This document shows, one piece after another, positions 5,239-5,248 of a stretch of 5,248 bases of DNA (position 1 is the first letter of the stretch; each line of letters starts with the position of its first letter). The notes below the pieces were generated by a model, which made no database searches, was not told the DNA's origin, and saw only the letters and a list, made by a program, of their open reading frames with translations. The translations under genes were made by a program, and so were the position numbers. Origin of the DNA: Hydrogenophaga sp. GTDB lineage: Bacteria; Pseudomonadota; Gammaproteobacteria; Burkholderiales; Burkholderiaceae_C. The stretch is from positions 1-5,248 of the forward strand of contig JAIFNE010000075.1 in NCBI GenBank assembly GCA_020047875.1. Direction: 5' to 3'.

Positions 5239-5248
5239 GGGAGCACCC
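5239..5248 (+). promoter_or_regulatory. Possible ribosome binding site of the next gene (gcvP expected)
   Basis: GGGAG at 5239-5243 is followed by five bases to the window edge, so a start codon at or just beyond 5249 would have ordinary spacing. In gcvT-gcvH operons the next gene is usually gcvP, the glycine decarboxylase. The gene itself is not visible, so this is inference from operon order. Confidence 0.35.

Overview
This window is high-GC DNA whose protein sequences look like a betaproteobacterium of the Burkholderiales, most likely the family Comamonadaceae (Acidovorax/Hydrogenophaga-like). That placement rests on remembered similarity of the ETF-QO, GcvT and GcvH proteins, on the tandem glycine riboswitch ahead of gcvT, and on the style of the GC-rich intergenic repeats. 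It was not tested by a search. No novel defence system, mobile element or biosynthetic cluster is visible. The content is core metabolism, and the interest lies in gene damage, RNA regulation and repeats.

Left part, minus strand: the first 205 bases hold the N-terminal end of an EamA/DMT-type membrane transporter. About 180 bp to its right is a short-chain dehydrogenase/reductase (SDR) gene, 388-1154. It is broken by a small deletion that falls inside the catalytic YxxxK motif and shifts the frame. The gap between the two genes carries a C-rich, hairpin-rich repeat directly after the SDR stop codon.

Middle, plus strand: after a divergent intergenic region (1155-1330) with a plausible promoter and an inverted repeat comes a complete electron transfer flavoprotein-ubiquinone oxidoreductase gene, 1331-3016. 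Its stop codon is followed at once by about 3.5 tandem copies of an 84-85 bp repeat. This repeat shares its architecture with the one behind the SDR gene and may act as a 3' end or terminator module.

Right part, plus strand: a -10 element, a tandem two-aptamer glycine riboswitch, gcvT and gcvH form the start of a glycine cleavage operon, and gcvP probably begins just past the window edge. GcvT makes 5,10-methylene-THF from the aminomethyl group carried on the lipoyl arm of GcvH, and the riboswitch would let glycine turn the operon on. The gcvH product is only 109 residues and appears to lack about 13 conserved residues just upstream of the lipoyl-lysine. A REP-like inverted repeat (core TGAGCCTGTCGA) follows both gcvT and gcvH. 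ETF-QO passes electrons from ETF to ubiquinone and is not mechanistically tied to glycine cleavage.
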